64,000 nt of DNA. Source: Clostridiales bacterium (lineage in GTDB: Bacteria; Bacillota; Clostridia; Monoglobales; Monoglobaceae). The notes beneath the pieces are model-generated. The model saw only the letters and a list, made by a program, of their open reading frames with translations, made no database searches and was not told where the DNA came from. This document shows positions 13,735 through 23,100 of this stretch, piece by piece; the stretch's first letter is position 1, and each line of letters begins with the position of its first letter. Position numbers and translations under genes: made by a program. Location: contig JAHZIG010000005.1 of the NCBI GenBank assembly GCA_019419865.1, positions 1 to 64,000 on the forward strand. The letters run 5' to 3'.

Positions 13735-14451
13735 ATGAAAAACAAACGGAATCTTAAAACTTGGCTTGGAAAGTGCGGCAATGTTGCGGCTTTATGCGTA
13801 ATTGCCGTATTTATGTGTTACGGTATCGTAAGCGGCGGCGCGGAACCGGCGCAGTCCGAGAAAAACCCGGATATGTCGGCGGCTTCGCTCGCAGGAGCCG
13901 AACCGGTCGAACCTGCTGAAACTACGGAAACGCTTGAATCTAACGCGGGCGCCGAATCCCTCGCAGGAGCCGAACCGGCCGCGGCTAACGCGGCGGCGGA
14001 GTCTGCCGAATCCACGGAGTCTGCCGATACCGCCGGAACTAACGCGGCTTCGGCTATGGAGCCGGACGGCGTTTTGGACGGGTTTATCAATCCCGTGGCC
14101 GAGGGGTATATCTCTTCGTCTTTCGGAGAGCGAAACGGAAGAAGACATACCGGGCTGGATATCGCGGCTCCTCAGGGATCCGAGATCATGGCGGCCGCGG
14201 ACGGGCTGGCGACTTTCGCCGGAGAAAACGGCGGATACGGGAATTATCTTGTGATAGACCACGGCGGCGGAGTCGAGACGCGTTACGCTCATTGCAGCGA
14301 GATATTAGTTAAGGAAGGCGACCGGGTCGGGCGGGGCGAGGTAGTAGCCCTGGTCGGGAGCACGGGAAACAGCACCGGACCGCATCTCCATTTTGAGATA
14401 ACGGAAAACGGCGAGTTTTTGGATCCGGCTGAAAGAGTAAGTTACAACTGA
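13735..14451 (+). CDS. Secreted M23-family metallopeptidase
   Basis: ATG 13735 after CAGGAGCC gives 238 residues. Residues 1-35 hold a basic start and a hydrophobic segment (VAALCVIAVFMCYGIVSGG), a signal peptide or anchor. Residues about 40-115 are an Ala/Glu/Ser-rich linker with SLAGAEP repeats. The LytM/M23 domain (about 120-235) shows HTGLDIAAPQGSEI (zinc His and Asp), YAHCSEI and HLHFEI (zinc His), with KEGDRVGRGEVVALVGSTGNS typical of the fold. It should cleave peptidoglycan cross-bridges. It precedes a WalR-like regulator, which in Firmicutes controls wall hydrolases. Confidence 0.88.
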   Translation: MKNKRNLKTWLGKCGNVAALCVIAVFMCYGIVSGGAEPAQSEKNPDMSAASLAGAEPVEPAETTETLESNAGAESLAGAEPAAANAAAESAESTESADTAGTNAASAMEPDGVLDGFINPVAEGYISSSFGERNGRRHTGLDIAAPQGSEIMAAADGLATFAGENGGYGNYLVIDHGGGVETRYAHCSEILVKEGDRVGRGEVVALVGSTGNSTGPHLHFEITENGEFLDPAERVSYN

Positions 14452-14559
14452 GGCGCTTTTTGGCGCTCGAACATAAGAGACGATCAATCGGATACGGAGG
14501 GCGGAGCGTTTGAGACGGCTCGTTCTCCGTTAGAATAATTTCGGGGGTGTATGCCAAAG

Positions 14560-15252
14560 ATGGGTAAGAAAGTACTGGTAGTGGACGATGAAAAAAGCAT
14601 CGTTGAAATATTAAAATTGAATTTGACCAACGAAGGTTATACGGTTTTCGAAGCGTACGACGGCGACGAGGCGCTCAGCATGGCGAAGCGGGTAGACCCG
14701 GATCTGATCCTGCTGGACGTGATGCTTCCCAAGATGGACGGGTTCACCGTTTGCAGAAAGATACGCGAGAAATCGACCGTTCCCATACTTATGATAACGG
14801 CGAGAGAGGAAGAGGTCGATAAGGTCTTGGGACTCGAGCTCGGCGCCGACGACTATATCACAAAGCCGTTCAGCGTAAGAGAGCTCTTGGCGAGAGTCAA
14901 GGCCAATATGCGCAGGGTCGATATCGAGCCGCATCAGGACGAGGTGGATAACGATATCGTAGAGGTCGGATGTTTCACCTTGGACTGCAACAGATACGAG
15001 CTGTATAAGAATAAAAAGCTCATCGATCTGACCGTAAGAGAGTTCGAACTGATAAAATTCCTATCCGCTCAGCCGAACAAGATCTTCTCAAGAAAGAGCC
15101 TGCTCGAATACGTCTGGGACTACGAATATTACGGCGACGTAAGAACCGTGGACGTGACCGTCAGAAGACTCAGGGAGAAGATAGAGGACGACCCGTCTCA
15201 GCCCAAACATATAATGACGAAGCGCGGCGTAGGCTACTACTTCGCGATATAA
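14560..15252 (+). CDS. walR: OmpR/PhoB-family response regulator, WalR-like
   Basis: The second ATG (14560) is preferred because GGGGGTG lies 10 nt upstream, and the product then starts MGKKVLVVDDEKSIVEILK. The receiver domain has the acidic pair DDE, phospho-acceptor Asp in LILLDVMLPKMDG (about 53), Thr in LMITAR and Lys in DDYITKPF. The winged-helix output domain (about 130-230) ends DVTVRRLREKIEDDPSQPKHIMTKRGVGYYF. The sequence resembles WalR/YycF. No histidine kinase follows, while rlmH, which lies near the wal operon in many Firmicutes, is the next gene. Confidence 0.85.
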   Translation: MGKKVLVVDDEKSIVEILKLNLTNEGYTVFEAYDGDEALSMAKRVDPDLILLDVMLPKMDGFTVCRKIREKSTVPILMITAREEEVDKVLGLELGADDYITKPFSVRELLARVKANMRRVDIEPHQDEVDNDIVEVGCFTLDCNRYELYKNKKLIDLTVREFELIKFLSAQPNKIFSRKSLLEYVWDYEYYGDVRTVDVTVRRLREKIEDDPSQPKHIMTKRGVGYYFAI

Positions 15253-15321
15253 CCGAGACGGCGACCCGCTTTGATAATAAAGCGGACGGGCTTATCTTAT
15301 AAAAAATATAATTGTACTTAA

Positions 15322-15346
15322 AACGCCTGTATCCCGGGCGTTTTTT
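15322..15346 (+). terminator. Terminator after the WalR-like gene
   Basis: AACGCC-TGTATCCCG-GGCGTT is followed by TTTT and lies directly before the heptad repeat at 15347. Confidence 0.65.
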
Positions 15347-15517
15347 AACGTAGACGTTATGATGATAGGGATTAGAGAATATGGGGCAAAATGGGCGGCC
15401 TTGTTTGCGGAAATGGAATAGGTTGTATTCCTATACGGTTTAAGAAGCCGCAAAAACGGTTATAGAAGCCTTTTAGGCTTTCTAATCGCTAACGACTTAA
15501 TTCCTAATCGCTATGCT
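15347..15517. repeat. Heptad-arm interspersed repeat, divergent copy (171 bp)
   Basis: It starts AACGTAG and ends CTAATCG-CTATG; the inner heptads are degraded (GATAGGGATTAGAGAATATG). The core keeps GCGGAAATGGAATAGGTTGTATTCC and paired AAGCCG/CGGTT stems. It separates the WalR terminator from rlmH. Confidence 0.75.
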
Positions 15518-15537
15518 CAAAGGATGTGGAAATCAAA

Positions 15538-16020
15538 ATGCTTAATATAACGATAATAGCCGTGGGAAAGCTGAAGGAGAAATACTGGACTCAGGCGGTC
15601 ATGGAGTATTCAAAGCGACTCGGCTCGAGCGTAAAGCTGAATATTGTCGAGGTCAAGGACGAGCCGTCAGCGGATAGACTGAGCGCGGGCGAGATAAAAA
15701 CGATACTTTCCAAAGAGGCGGAGAGGATAGCCGTCAAGACGCCGAAACGGGCGTTTACGGTCGCGCTCTGCGTCGAGGGAAAAGAGCTAAGCTCCGAGGA
15801 GCTCGCGGATAGGATAAAGAGCCTGACCGTCTCGGGAGTCGGGCATATAGCGTTTATAATAGGCGGCTCGCTCGGTCTTGACGAGGAGCTCAAAAGCAGG
15901 GCGGACTTAAAGCTGAGCTTTTCAAAGATGACGTTTCCGCACCAGCTCATGCGCGTGATATTGCTCGAGCAGATATACCGCGCGACGTGTATCAATTCGG
16001 GAAAGACGTACCATAAGTAG
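15538..16020 (+). CDS. rlmH: 23S rRNA (pseudouridine1915-N3)-methyltransferase RlmH
   Basis: ATG 15538 (AAAGGATGTGG upstream; a GTG at 15526 is less likely) gives 160 residues, the standard RlmH length. The SPOUT-fold signature is intact: TVALCVEGKELSSEELA, FIIGGSLGLDEELKSRAD, LSFSKMTFPHQLMRVILLEQ and YRATCINSGKTYHK at the C-terminus. It methylates pseudouridine 1915 in helix 69 of 23S rRNA. The TAG stop coincides with the first bases (AAGTAG) of the following heptad repeat, so the repeat starts immediately at the gene end. Confidence 0.95.
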   Translation: MLNITIIAVGKLKEKYWTQAVMEYSKRLGSSVKLNIVEVKDEPSADRLSAGEIKTILSKEAERIAVKTPKRAFTVALCVEGKELSSEELADRIKSLTVSGVGHIAFIIGGSLGLDEELKSRADLKLSFSKMTFPHQLMRVILLEQIYRATCINSGKTYHK

Positions 16021-16195
16021 AGATTAGCGATTAGCAAATAGCGAATAGGAGCCGAATACGTTTCTGTAAACAAAAAACGGCTTTTGCAGCCGTTTAGAAA
16101 AACAAAGTACTCAATTCCGCAGACAAAGCCGTCAGGCGCTACAGCCGCCCATTTTACCCCCTATTCGCTATTCTCTAATCCCTAATCTCTACGTT
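16015..16195. repeat. Heptad-arm interspersed repeat joining two converging gene ends
   Basis: Left arm: AAGTAG, AGATTAG, CGATTAG, CAAATAG, CGAATAG. Right arm: CTATTCG, CTATTCT, CTAATCC, CTAATCT, CTACGTT. The left end gives RlmH its stop. The right end, read on the minus strand, encodes NVEIRD and the stop of the 16175-18703 protein. The 181-bp copy therefore forms the whole intergenic space of a convergent pair. Confidence 0.9.
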
Positions 16196-18703
16196 GTACG
16201 GCCGCATATTCGTATCCCAGATCATTATCTTTACGTTTTCTCCGGCGTCGACAGTCATATCGTTTTGGAGCGGGATACGGGCGGGACCTTCGCTCAGGCT
16301 CAAATTGACTATCTCGCAGTCGACCAGCATACCGCCTCGGTATTTGGCGACCAACAGCTTCGCGGCGCCGCTGAAGTTCGAGGTTATCGCGACCTCGTTT
16401 CCATCGAAGCTCTCTATTATTACGTCGTATTCGTCCGGCTCGGACGGCGAGTCGGAGTTAGGCTTATCTATCGGTTCCTCGGTTGCGATTGGCCGCGCGG
16501 TCGGCGCCGTCGTCGGCGCGGGCGCGGCGGTCGGATTTATGGTCGGCGCTTCGGTAGGTATAGGCGTTGGCGGCGCCGGAGCTTCGCTCAGCGGAATGAA
16601 GGAGATGTTTTTAATGTCCGTATACTGCCAATCTTCCTGGTAGTATTGGCTTACGTATTCTTCGGCAGTCGAGCCTTCGGGAGCGTAAACTGTGACGTCG
16701 AATGGCCAATTACTATATTGTGGATAACTGCATCCAAATTTATTAACATATCCTGAATACTTATTAAAAATATGCTCGCCTAACTGCGTATCGGAACCAG
16801 TTATATACACAGTATTTAGGTATGGACAATTAAAAAAGGCTCGTTCACCAATTATTTCGACGTTTTCAGGAATAATAATATTATCAATTAAAGAAAATGC
16901 AAATGCCCTGTCGCCTATTTCATTAATGTAATTAGGTATATTTACAATTTTAGTTTTAGCGGGACAAAGATAGATTTTTGTTTTTTCTTTATTAATTATC
17001 ATGTTATTATCAATAAAGAAATATGGATTGTCGGAATCTATTTCTATTTCCTCCAAATTAAAACACAAATATAAACCACTTTCATTAACATCGGAAAAAG
17101 TCTTGGGCAAATATATCTTTCTTGCATTTATATATCTTAAACTGCCCGATTTAAAGTTTAGAACGGTATTCGGAATATGTAAATCAATATTATTGCCAAA
17201 GTCAGACAAACAGCCATATCCCATCGTAATCACCGTAGTTGGAATATTCAATCCATTAACATTGGCGCACCCATAAAACGCATAGTCCCCAATACTTGTT
17301 ATCCCTTCATTCATAACTACCTTTTGTATCTGCTCCCGCTGATTATACCACGGAACTTCGAGTTCGCTTGCATAATCGTACATATCCCCCGTACCGCCGA
17401 TCGTCAGCGTCCAGTCGTCGTCTATCGTATAATACGCGTTATCCCCGCACTGTCCCTGCTTACTTGCCCAGACGGCGTACAGAACCGTATCGCGCCCGGA
17501 CATGGTAAAAACGTCTCCGCCTACGTACGCCGCGGTCGTCGCAGTCGGGGAGTTCGCCCAGCCTAAAAATACCGCGCCTTCCTTGTAGGGTATCGCGGTG
17601 CTTACCGATACGGAGTCGTTCTCTTTATACTTCTGCTGTTGAGGCGCGCCCGAACCGCCGTTTGCGTCGTAGGTCAGCGTATAGCTTGGGTTGCATATAT
17701 CGCAGTCGGCGACCGTATCGTATGCGCCCGTATATTCCTTATAGCCGCATTCGCAGAGACTGTATCTCGCGTGAGGGTGCGCGGCGTCGCAGCCGCGGCC
17801 GGCCGTCGTTGTGTGTATGACGTTCACGCTCATCTTACCCGTCTCGTCGAAATACATTATCCCGTTATTTGCCGTCTCGACCTCGTAGCGAATAGTTCTG
17901 TTTGAAAGAACCGCGTATCTCCAAGACCAGAATTTTTGACCTTTGGAAAAATAATCGGATCTCGACGTATCCGTTGGATTTTTATAGAGATTTACAGTCT
18001 GTCCGCTGTTTACCGCGCAATATCTTTTACATTCGACCCATTTTGCGACCGTCAGCGGAGGATTGCACACGCTGCAGCTCGACATATACCCGGTAGCGCC
18101 GGTATACCTCGTCGCTCCGCAGCCGCATATCTGATATTCCCTGTGCGGATGCGCCGCCTCGTAATATGCGCCGCCGTAGCTGTGCGTGTGCGTAGACGAA
18201 CTGTTTGCTACCCTTCTTACGGCGCACGCGGCTTGATAAAACATCTGCCCGCTCGCCATTCCCGTAGTCCATGTTAGAGGATTTTCAGTAACGCCTCTCG
18301 TTATTGCATGGATAACGTTTCCGTTTCCGGAATAAATCGCGACATGATCGGTTATTCCGTCTCCGCCATAATCAAAAAAGATCAAATCGCCGATTTGTAG
18401 GTTGGAACAATCATTTGAACTTTTGAGCGAGCTATGATCTACGGCTGTCCCGTATTTAAGCTGACTGCTCGTATTACCGCTCGACATATCGATTCCAACG
18501 TTGCTGCAAACATACCATACAAAGCCGGAACAATCAAACGAATTTGGCCCGAGACGGTTAGAAGACGAATAAGGCTTACCCAATAAGTCGGCGCCTTTGA
18601 TAAAATTCACCATATCTTGTCCCGTAGCCCCAAATACGCAATTTGACGATAAAATAATTATCAGAAAAATAACCGCTAACCCTCCGAATAACTTCTTTTT
18701 CAT
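16175..18703 (-). CDS. Secreted NlpC/P60 peptidase with zinc-knuckle-like, InlB-like and LRR domains
   Basis: ATG 18703 (AAGGG 9 nt upstream) gives 842 residues with signal peptide KKLFGGLAVIFLIIILSS. NlpC/P60 domain: residues about 30-165, catalytic Cys in FDCSGFVWY (about 58) and His in DHVAIYSGNG (about 122); it should cleave wall-peptide D-Glu-diaminopimelate bonds. Two Cys/His repeats (AAHPHREYQICGCG...CSVCNPP and AAHPHARYSLCECG...CDICNPS) flank an SH3-like segment. Next come an InlB-type repeat (TLTYDANGGSGAP to YAVW, about 345-415), BspA-type leucine-rich repeats (about 430-665), a Pro/Thr linker and a beta-rich C-terminal domain. The last residues, NVEIRD, come from the heptad repeat. 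Confidence 0.85.
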   Translation of the reverse strand: MKKKLFGGLAVIFLIIILSSNCVFGATGQDMVNFIKGADLLGKPYSSSNRLGPNSFDCSGFVWYVCSNVGIDMSSGNTSSQLKYGTAVDHSSLKSSNDCSNLQIGDLIFFDYGGDGITDHVAIYSGNGNVIHAITRGVTENPLTWTTGMASGQMFYQAACAVRRVANSSSTHTHSYGGAYYEAAHPHREYQICGCGATRYTGATGYMSSCSVCNPPLTVAKWVECKRYCAVNSGQTVNLYKNPTDTSRSDYFSKGQKFWSWRYAVLSNRTIRYEVETANNGIMYFDETGKMSVNVIHTTTAGRGCDAAHPHARYSLCECGYKEYTGAYDTVADCDICNPSYTLTYDANGGSGAPQQQKYKENDSVSVSTAIPYKEGAVFLGWANSPTATTAAYVGGDVFTMSGRDTVLYAVWASKQGQCGDNAYYTIDDDWTLTIGGTGDMYDYASELEVPWYNQREQIQKVVMNEGITSIGDYAFYGCANVNGLNIPTTVITMGYGCLSDFGNNIDLHIPNTVLNFKSGSLRYINARKIYLPKTFSDVNESGLYLCFNLEEIEIDSDNPYFFIDNNMIINKEKTKIYLCPAKTKIVNIPNYINEIGDRAFAFSLIDNIIIPENVEIIGERAFFNCPYLNTVYITGSDTQLGEHIFNKYSGYVNKFGCSYPQYSNWPFDVTVYAPEGSTAEEYVSQYYQEDWQYTDIKNISFIPLSEAPAPPTPIPTEAPTINPTAAPAPTTAPTARPIATEEPIDKPNSDSPSEPDEYDVIIESFDGNEVAITSNFSGAAKLLVAKYRGGMLVDCEIVNLSLSEGPARIPLQNDMTVDAGENVKIMIWDTNMRPYNVEIRD

Positions 18704-18805
18704 AATCCTCATCCCTTTCGCATAAAATATATTTTTATTATAGCCCGTATACGGGCAATTGTCAATAAATTTTACGTTATTTATAATGATTTATGAGATT
18801 GGACG

Positions 18806-19012
18806 GTGATATATTTGATAGTTTTTGACAGACTTTGGAGCGCCATGAAGAGCAGAAATATCTCGCAATACAGTTTGATCAAAGATTACGGGTTTAGCAC
18901 GGGGCAGCTTGATCGTCTGAGGAAAAACGGGAATGTAAACACGTTTACCCTAAATCGCCTGTGCGAAATACTCGACTGCTCGTTGGACGAGATCGCCGAA
19001 TATAAGAAATAG
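18806..19012 (+). CDS. Cro/C1-type HTH regulator (HTH_26-like)
   Basis: The GTG start gives 68 residues; a TTG at 18815 with GGTGAT upstream is equally plausible. The core VFDRLWSAMKSRNISQYSLIKDYGFSTGQLDRLRKNGNVNTFTLNRLCEILDCSLDEIAEY is a complete short Cro/C1 domain. It is similar in layout to the element-encoded protein at 10167-10379. It stands alone with its own terminator. Confidence 0.85.
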   Translation: MIYLIVFDRLWSAMKSRNISQYSLIKDYGFSTGQLDRLRKNGNVNTFTLNRLCEILDCSLDEIAEYKK

Positions 19013-19015
19013 CCT

Positions 19016-19041
19016 CCGCAGCGTTTTGCTGCGGTTTTTTT
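19016..19041 (+). terminator. Intrinsic terminator
   Basis: CCGCAGC-GTTTT-GCTGCGG followed by seven T. It lies 3 bp after the HTH gene stop. Confidence 0.85.
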
Positions 19042-19215
19042 AGATTATATATTAAATAGAGCGTTATCTATGTTACGCTTCCTACAATTATACTAACACA
19101 TTTATACTAACACATTTAAATCTACTTATCAACTATTTTATATATTAAAATATTACTATATGTATACTCATTTGGGTAAACTTATAGTAAGATCGAGGTG
19201 TTACTGATATTGTTG

Positions 19216-19515
19216 ATGAATGATTTTTCCGTAAAGCTAAAAGCTCTGAGAAGGAGCAAAGGATATAGTCAGCAGGCGCTGGCCGATAAATTGGGGGTCA
19301 CAAAGAGCCTGATCTCCGGGTACGAGCAGGACTTGAGACTGCCGAGCCTCGACATGCTCGTTAAGATTTCACGCGAATTTGGCGTAAGCTCGGATTATCT
19401 GCTGAGTCTCGACAGGCAAAAGACGATAAACGTCGAAGCTCTGACCGACCGGCAGATCGCTATAATTTCAGATATGGTAAACGAGTTTGCCGAGCTCAAC
19501 GGTAAGCTTGATTGA
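19216..19515 (+). CDS. XRE-family transcriptional regulator
   Basis: The frame extends upstream, but ATG 19216 gives MNDFSVKLKALRRSKGYSQQ. A TTG at 19210 is 9 nt from GAGGTG and may be the true start. Residues 5-65 form a classical HTH_3 domain (SQQALADKLGVTKSLISGYEQDLRLPSLDMLVKISREFGVSSDYLLSL). The C-terminal 35 residues (VEALTDRQIAIISDMVNEFAELNGK) are helical and may dimerise. No adjacent target gene is evident. Confidence 0.85.
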   Translation: MNDFSVKLKALRRSKGYSQQALADKLGVTKSLISGYEQDLRLPSLDMLVKISREFGVSSDYLLSLDRQKTINVEALTDRQIAIISDMVNEFAELNGKLD

Positions 19516-19587
19516 TTTTTTATTTTTGAGGTATTTCACGTATAACAGAATAAACCGGGTTATGTTTATTTTAATTTGATTTTATCT

Positions 19588-19607
19588 ATGGTACTGTTTG
19601 GTACCAT
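19588..19607 (+). promoter_or_regulatory. Palindromic operator upstream of the HTH gene at 19658
   Basis: ATGGTAC-TGTTTG-GTACCAT is a perfect 7+6+7 palindrome. A partial copy (ATATGGTATCAT) lies 22 bp downstream. Autoregulation by the encoded HTH protein is the simplest reading. Confidence 0.55.
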
Positions 19608-19657
19608 CTTTAACTCTATTAAAGCGCCATATGGTATCATTGTCAAGGGGTATTTTC

Positions 19658-19882
19658 ATGATTTATAAAAGATTATACGATCTACGAATTGACAATAATA
19701 AAACGCAGCAGGATATAGCGGACTATCTGATCTGCAACCGGCAGGTATACGCAAGATACGAGCGGGGTCTGCGTGAAATCCCGACGTCTATGGTAATTAG
19801 GCTCGCTAAATATTACCATACTTCCACGGATTATATATTGGGTCTTACCGATAATCCCGAGCCGTACGAACGTAGCGATTAG
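19658..19882 (+). CDS. XRE-family HTH protein with repeat-derived C-terminus
   Basis: ATG 19658, with CAAGGGG 7 nt upstream, gives 74 residues: MIYKRLYDLRIDNNKTQQDI, then ADYLICNRQVYARYERGLRE, then a helix ending STDYILGLTDNPEPYERSD. This is a minimal HTH_3 repressor. The last codons CGT AGC GAT TAG lie in the heptad repeat that starts at 19869, so the end ERSD is repeat-encoded. It probably binds the palindrome at 19588. Confidence 0.85.
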   Translation: MIYKRLYDLRIDNNKTQQDIADYLICNRQVYARYERGLREIPTSMVIRLAKYYHTSTDYILGLTDNPEPYERSD

Positions 19883-20038
19883 AGATTAGCGAATAGGAAC
19901 GTGGCGCGCTTCTCTAACGCAAAAAACGACTGTTGCAGCGTGATGGAATACAGAGTTTTACGTATACGCTTGCGTCGGGCGTTACGCTGGCGATTTTCAC
20001 CTCTAATGCCTAATTCCTGTTATCCTAACTCCTATGTT
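19869..20038. repeat. Heptad-arm interspersed repeat, 170 bp
   Basis: Left arm: AACGTAG, CGATTAG, AGATTAG, CGAATAG. Right arm: CTAATGC, CTAATTC, CTGTTATC, CTAACTC, CTATGTT. It provides the stop of the HTH protein and ends about 100 bp before the gene at 20142. Confidence 0.85.
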
Positions 20039-20141
20039 CATAAATCACAAAAAATCTATTGTAATCTCTAATAATTTGTGTTAAATTATTATTAAAACAA
20101 ATCAACACACCACTTACACAACTTAAAGGAGGAGACGTTTT

Positions 20142-23100
20142 ATGAAGAAATTGACGGCGGTAATATGCGCGTTTGCGATGCTGGTAACCTCGTTCGGGAT
20201 GGTAGGCCTTGCGGCTTATGCGGACGATACTAACGAGGCGGCGACGGCGGCTCAGGCGGGCGAGACGCGGGAAGAAGTCAACACAGGGGTGTTGGACACG
20301 CTTATTTTCGGCGACGCGGAGTCGGAGGCGGCGCACAGCTTTACCGAAAGCATGACTGTAGCGGGCGTGGACGATACCAAGGAGGCCCAGTACACGGCCG
20401 AGGACGGCCATTACGCGGGCGGCGGGATAGGCGACGGGCTGACCTATCGTTACATACGCCGCGCCGACGGCGATAACCAGGGGATCATGGATTTCGTTAT
20501 GAAGGCCGATCCCACCAGACAGAACTATATAACGGTGCGCCTTAACGGGACGCAGGACAACAGAGGCAATCTGATGCTCTACGGCCCGAACGGGGACAAC
20601 AGCGTGCTGAACGCGAGGACGGGCAGGGTGGATTCCGAGCTCGACCCCTGCTATTTCGGCGACTACCCGTTCGGCGGCAGGTATTATTACGTCACGTATT
20701 CCATACCCCAGGCGATGATAAGCGGGGACGGAACGGTCCATCTTTCGATCATGTCAAGCGGCAGGTTCGATTCCTACGGCGCCGGGGTCTACAGAGAGGC
20801 GACCGAGGACAGTAAGTTCATCTACTCGGCGACTCTGAGTACGAACCCCTACTATTACCCCACCGACGACTACACGGGAGAGATCCCCGAGGTCACGGTA
20901 AGGACCGACGATCCGGACGGCGCTTACGAGTATCTTCAAAACGAGGTCTACGACATGACTAAGTTGATGATGTCCTGGCAGTTCTACGGCGACGAGTGGG
21001 AGGCGGCCAAGACGGACGTAAACGCGTTCTTAGACGGGGCCTGCCCGGTATATTCGCCGCTCGAGGAAAGCCTTGAATTCGACGGGGCGACCTCGGACGA
21101 GTGGGCGAGAGAATTTACTCAGGCGGCCATAAACCACCAGAACTGGTCTACGATGTCGGCGCTGTCGGTCTACGCCAACGCGTATATGTTCGATTTCTCC
21201 GAGGATCTGTACCGCAATCCCGAGATACTCGACAGGTATATAAAACTGCTCGATTTCTTCGCGAGAGCGCAGGAGAAAAACGGCGGCTGGTGCTACTATA
21301 CCAGCGGCGAGGACGCGGGCAAATGGCTGGGCGCGTCTTTGGACGGCGACGGCACGAGGCTCGAGGGCGAACGCTGGCCGTTGCTCTCTCTGGGCGTGGA
21401 CGCTATGATGCAGTCGTTTATCCAACTTAACGACTATATAGTAAACGGCGACGACGAGGAGGCCAAGGCGGCCTACGCCGCTTACTTGGACGAGGTCATA
21501 GACGGCGATCTGACCGGGAGAATGGACAAGACGAGAAGAGAATATTATATAGAGATGTTTGCAAAGCTCAGAGACTACCTGGCTTATCCGCCCAAGAACG
21601 ATTTCTATAACCCGGCGTCCCGAGCGGGCACGGCGAATCAGGATTTCGGTTTTGCGTACGACGCCAACAGGGTGGTCGGGATACTGACCGAGGGCGCGGA
21701 CGTGGAGGTCGCGGAGGAGTATCAGTACGACGATCCCCAGGTATATCTCGAGCAGATGATGTATAAATTCGGCGAGATGGTTGACGGTCAGAAATGGTTC
21801 TCGACCGAGAACGCGCTCGGACTCGAGGGCGGAGCTTCGCACGGCGGCTGGGCGGGCGACTACGGCACCCTGCTGATCAGGATCACCAATAAGTACGCCG
21901 AGAGCGCCAAGTACGGCGACGAGGACGTTAAAGCTATGTTCGACGAGCTGTCGAATAAGGCTTACGAATCCGCGGGCTACTTCTACTATCCCGACGTAAA
22001 CGCGGCGGGAGAGCCGGTACTAAACAGCGAGGTATTCTCGTCGCCGAGAAACTACGGAGTGGGTCAGGATATCGCGTATCCGGTGGCGGGATATACCGCG
22101 AGCGAGCTGGGCAATAACGCGGCGAAGCGTTTCCTGTCTCTCTACGTCGAGCATAACCGCGGCTTCTACGAGACGCTGAGAAGCGATATAGAGAGCCGCA
22201 CGCCGCACATGTTCACCATACTCGACGACGCGCAGGAGTATCTGAAATACTATAAGGAGATCCAGGCGGATTTAGAGGACGGCTTGGAGCCGGAGGAATA
22301 TCTGCCGATGGAGGACGAACACCCGGATTTCGCGTGGTACGACCTTGACGGGCAGACCGTAGTATTCAAAAACGACGGTGACAAATGCTATATAACCTTC
22401 AACTACAGACGCGAGGACTGGGAGTACAACGACAACACAAGAATACATATGATAGAGGACGATCTCGTATCGAGATACGCGGACGTTCAGGGTTCGCACC
22501 AGGGCGGAGTCTATACCTACGAGGATACCACTCCGGTCGGAGAGACCTATACGCATACGCGCTACGACGGAATGAGCCAGGTCAAATACGGAAAGTATAT
22601 AGCCGCTATAAACCAGAGTACGGACGATCCGGAGATAGGCCAGGAGGGCAAGACGTATACTATGGACACGGTCGGAGTTAAGAGGGCCGTGGACTTGGTC
22701 AGCGGGACCGAGTACGTCGGTCAAAACGGCGAAGACATACGGGTTGACGTGGCGCCCAGAACGGGAGTGGTACTCGAAGTCCTCGAGACTGAACCGGTGT
22801 ACGAGGTGAGCGCTAAGTACGTCGTCGGAGATACGATACTCGGCTACGAGAACGTCAGCGCGGAGCTTGGCGAGAGCGTTACTATGGAAGCGGAATCGTT
22901 CGACGGCTACGAGCTTATAAGCGAGCAGACTCAGAGCGTGGTCGTGACCGACGACAACGCGGCGAATACGCTAACGTTTGAGTACGCGGCGAATTCCGCC
23001 CCTGAATTTACCGAAAAGATAACCGATCCTGCCGCTCCGGCGGAGTTTAAGATCACGAATTATCAAGGCGCGGCCGGAGACGTCGTATACGATGAAAACG

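Noticed and set aside
20025-20741. 238-codon minus-strand frame opposite the large secreted protein
   Set aside because: Basic, Arg/Val-rich shadow of the real frame; the same occurs opposite all GC-richer coding regions here.
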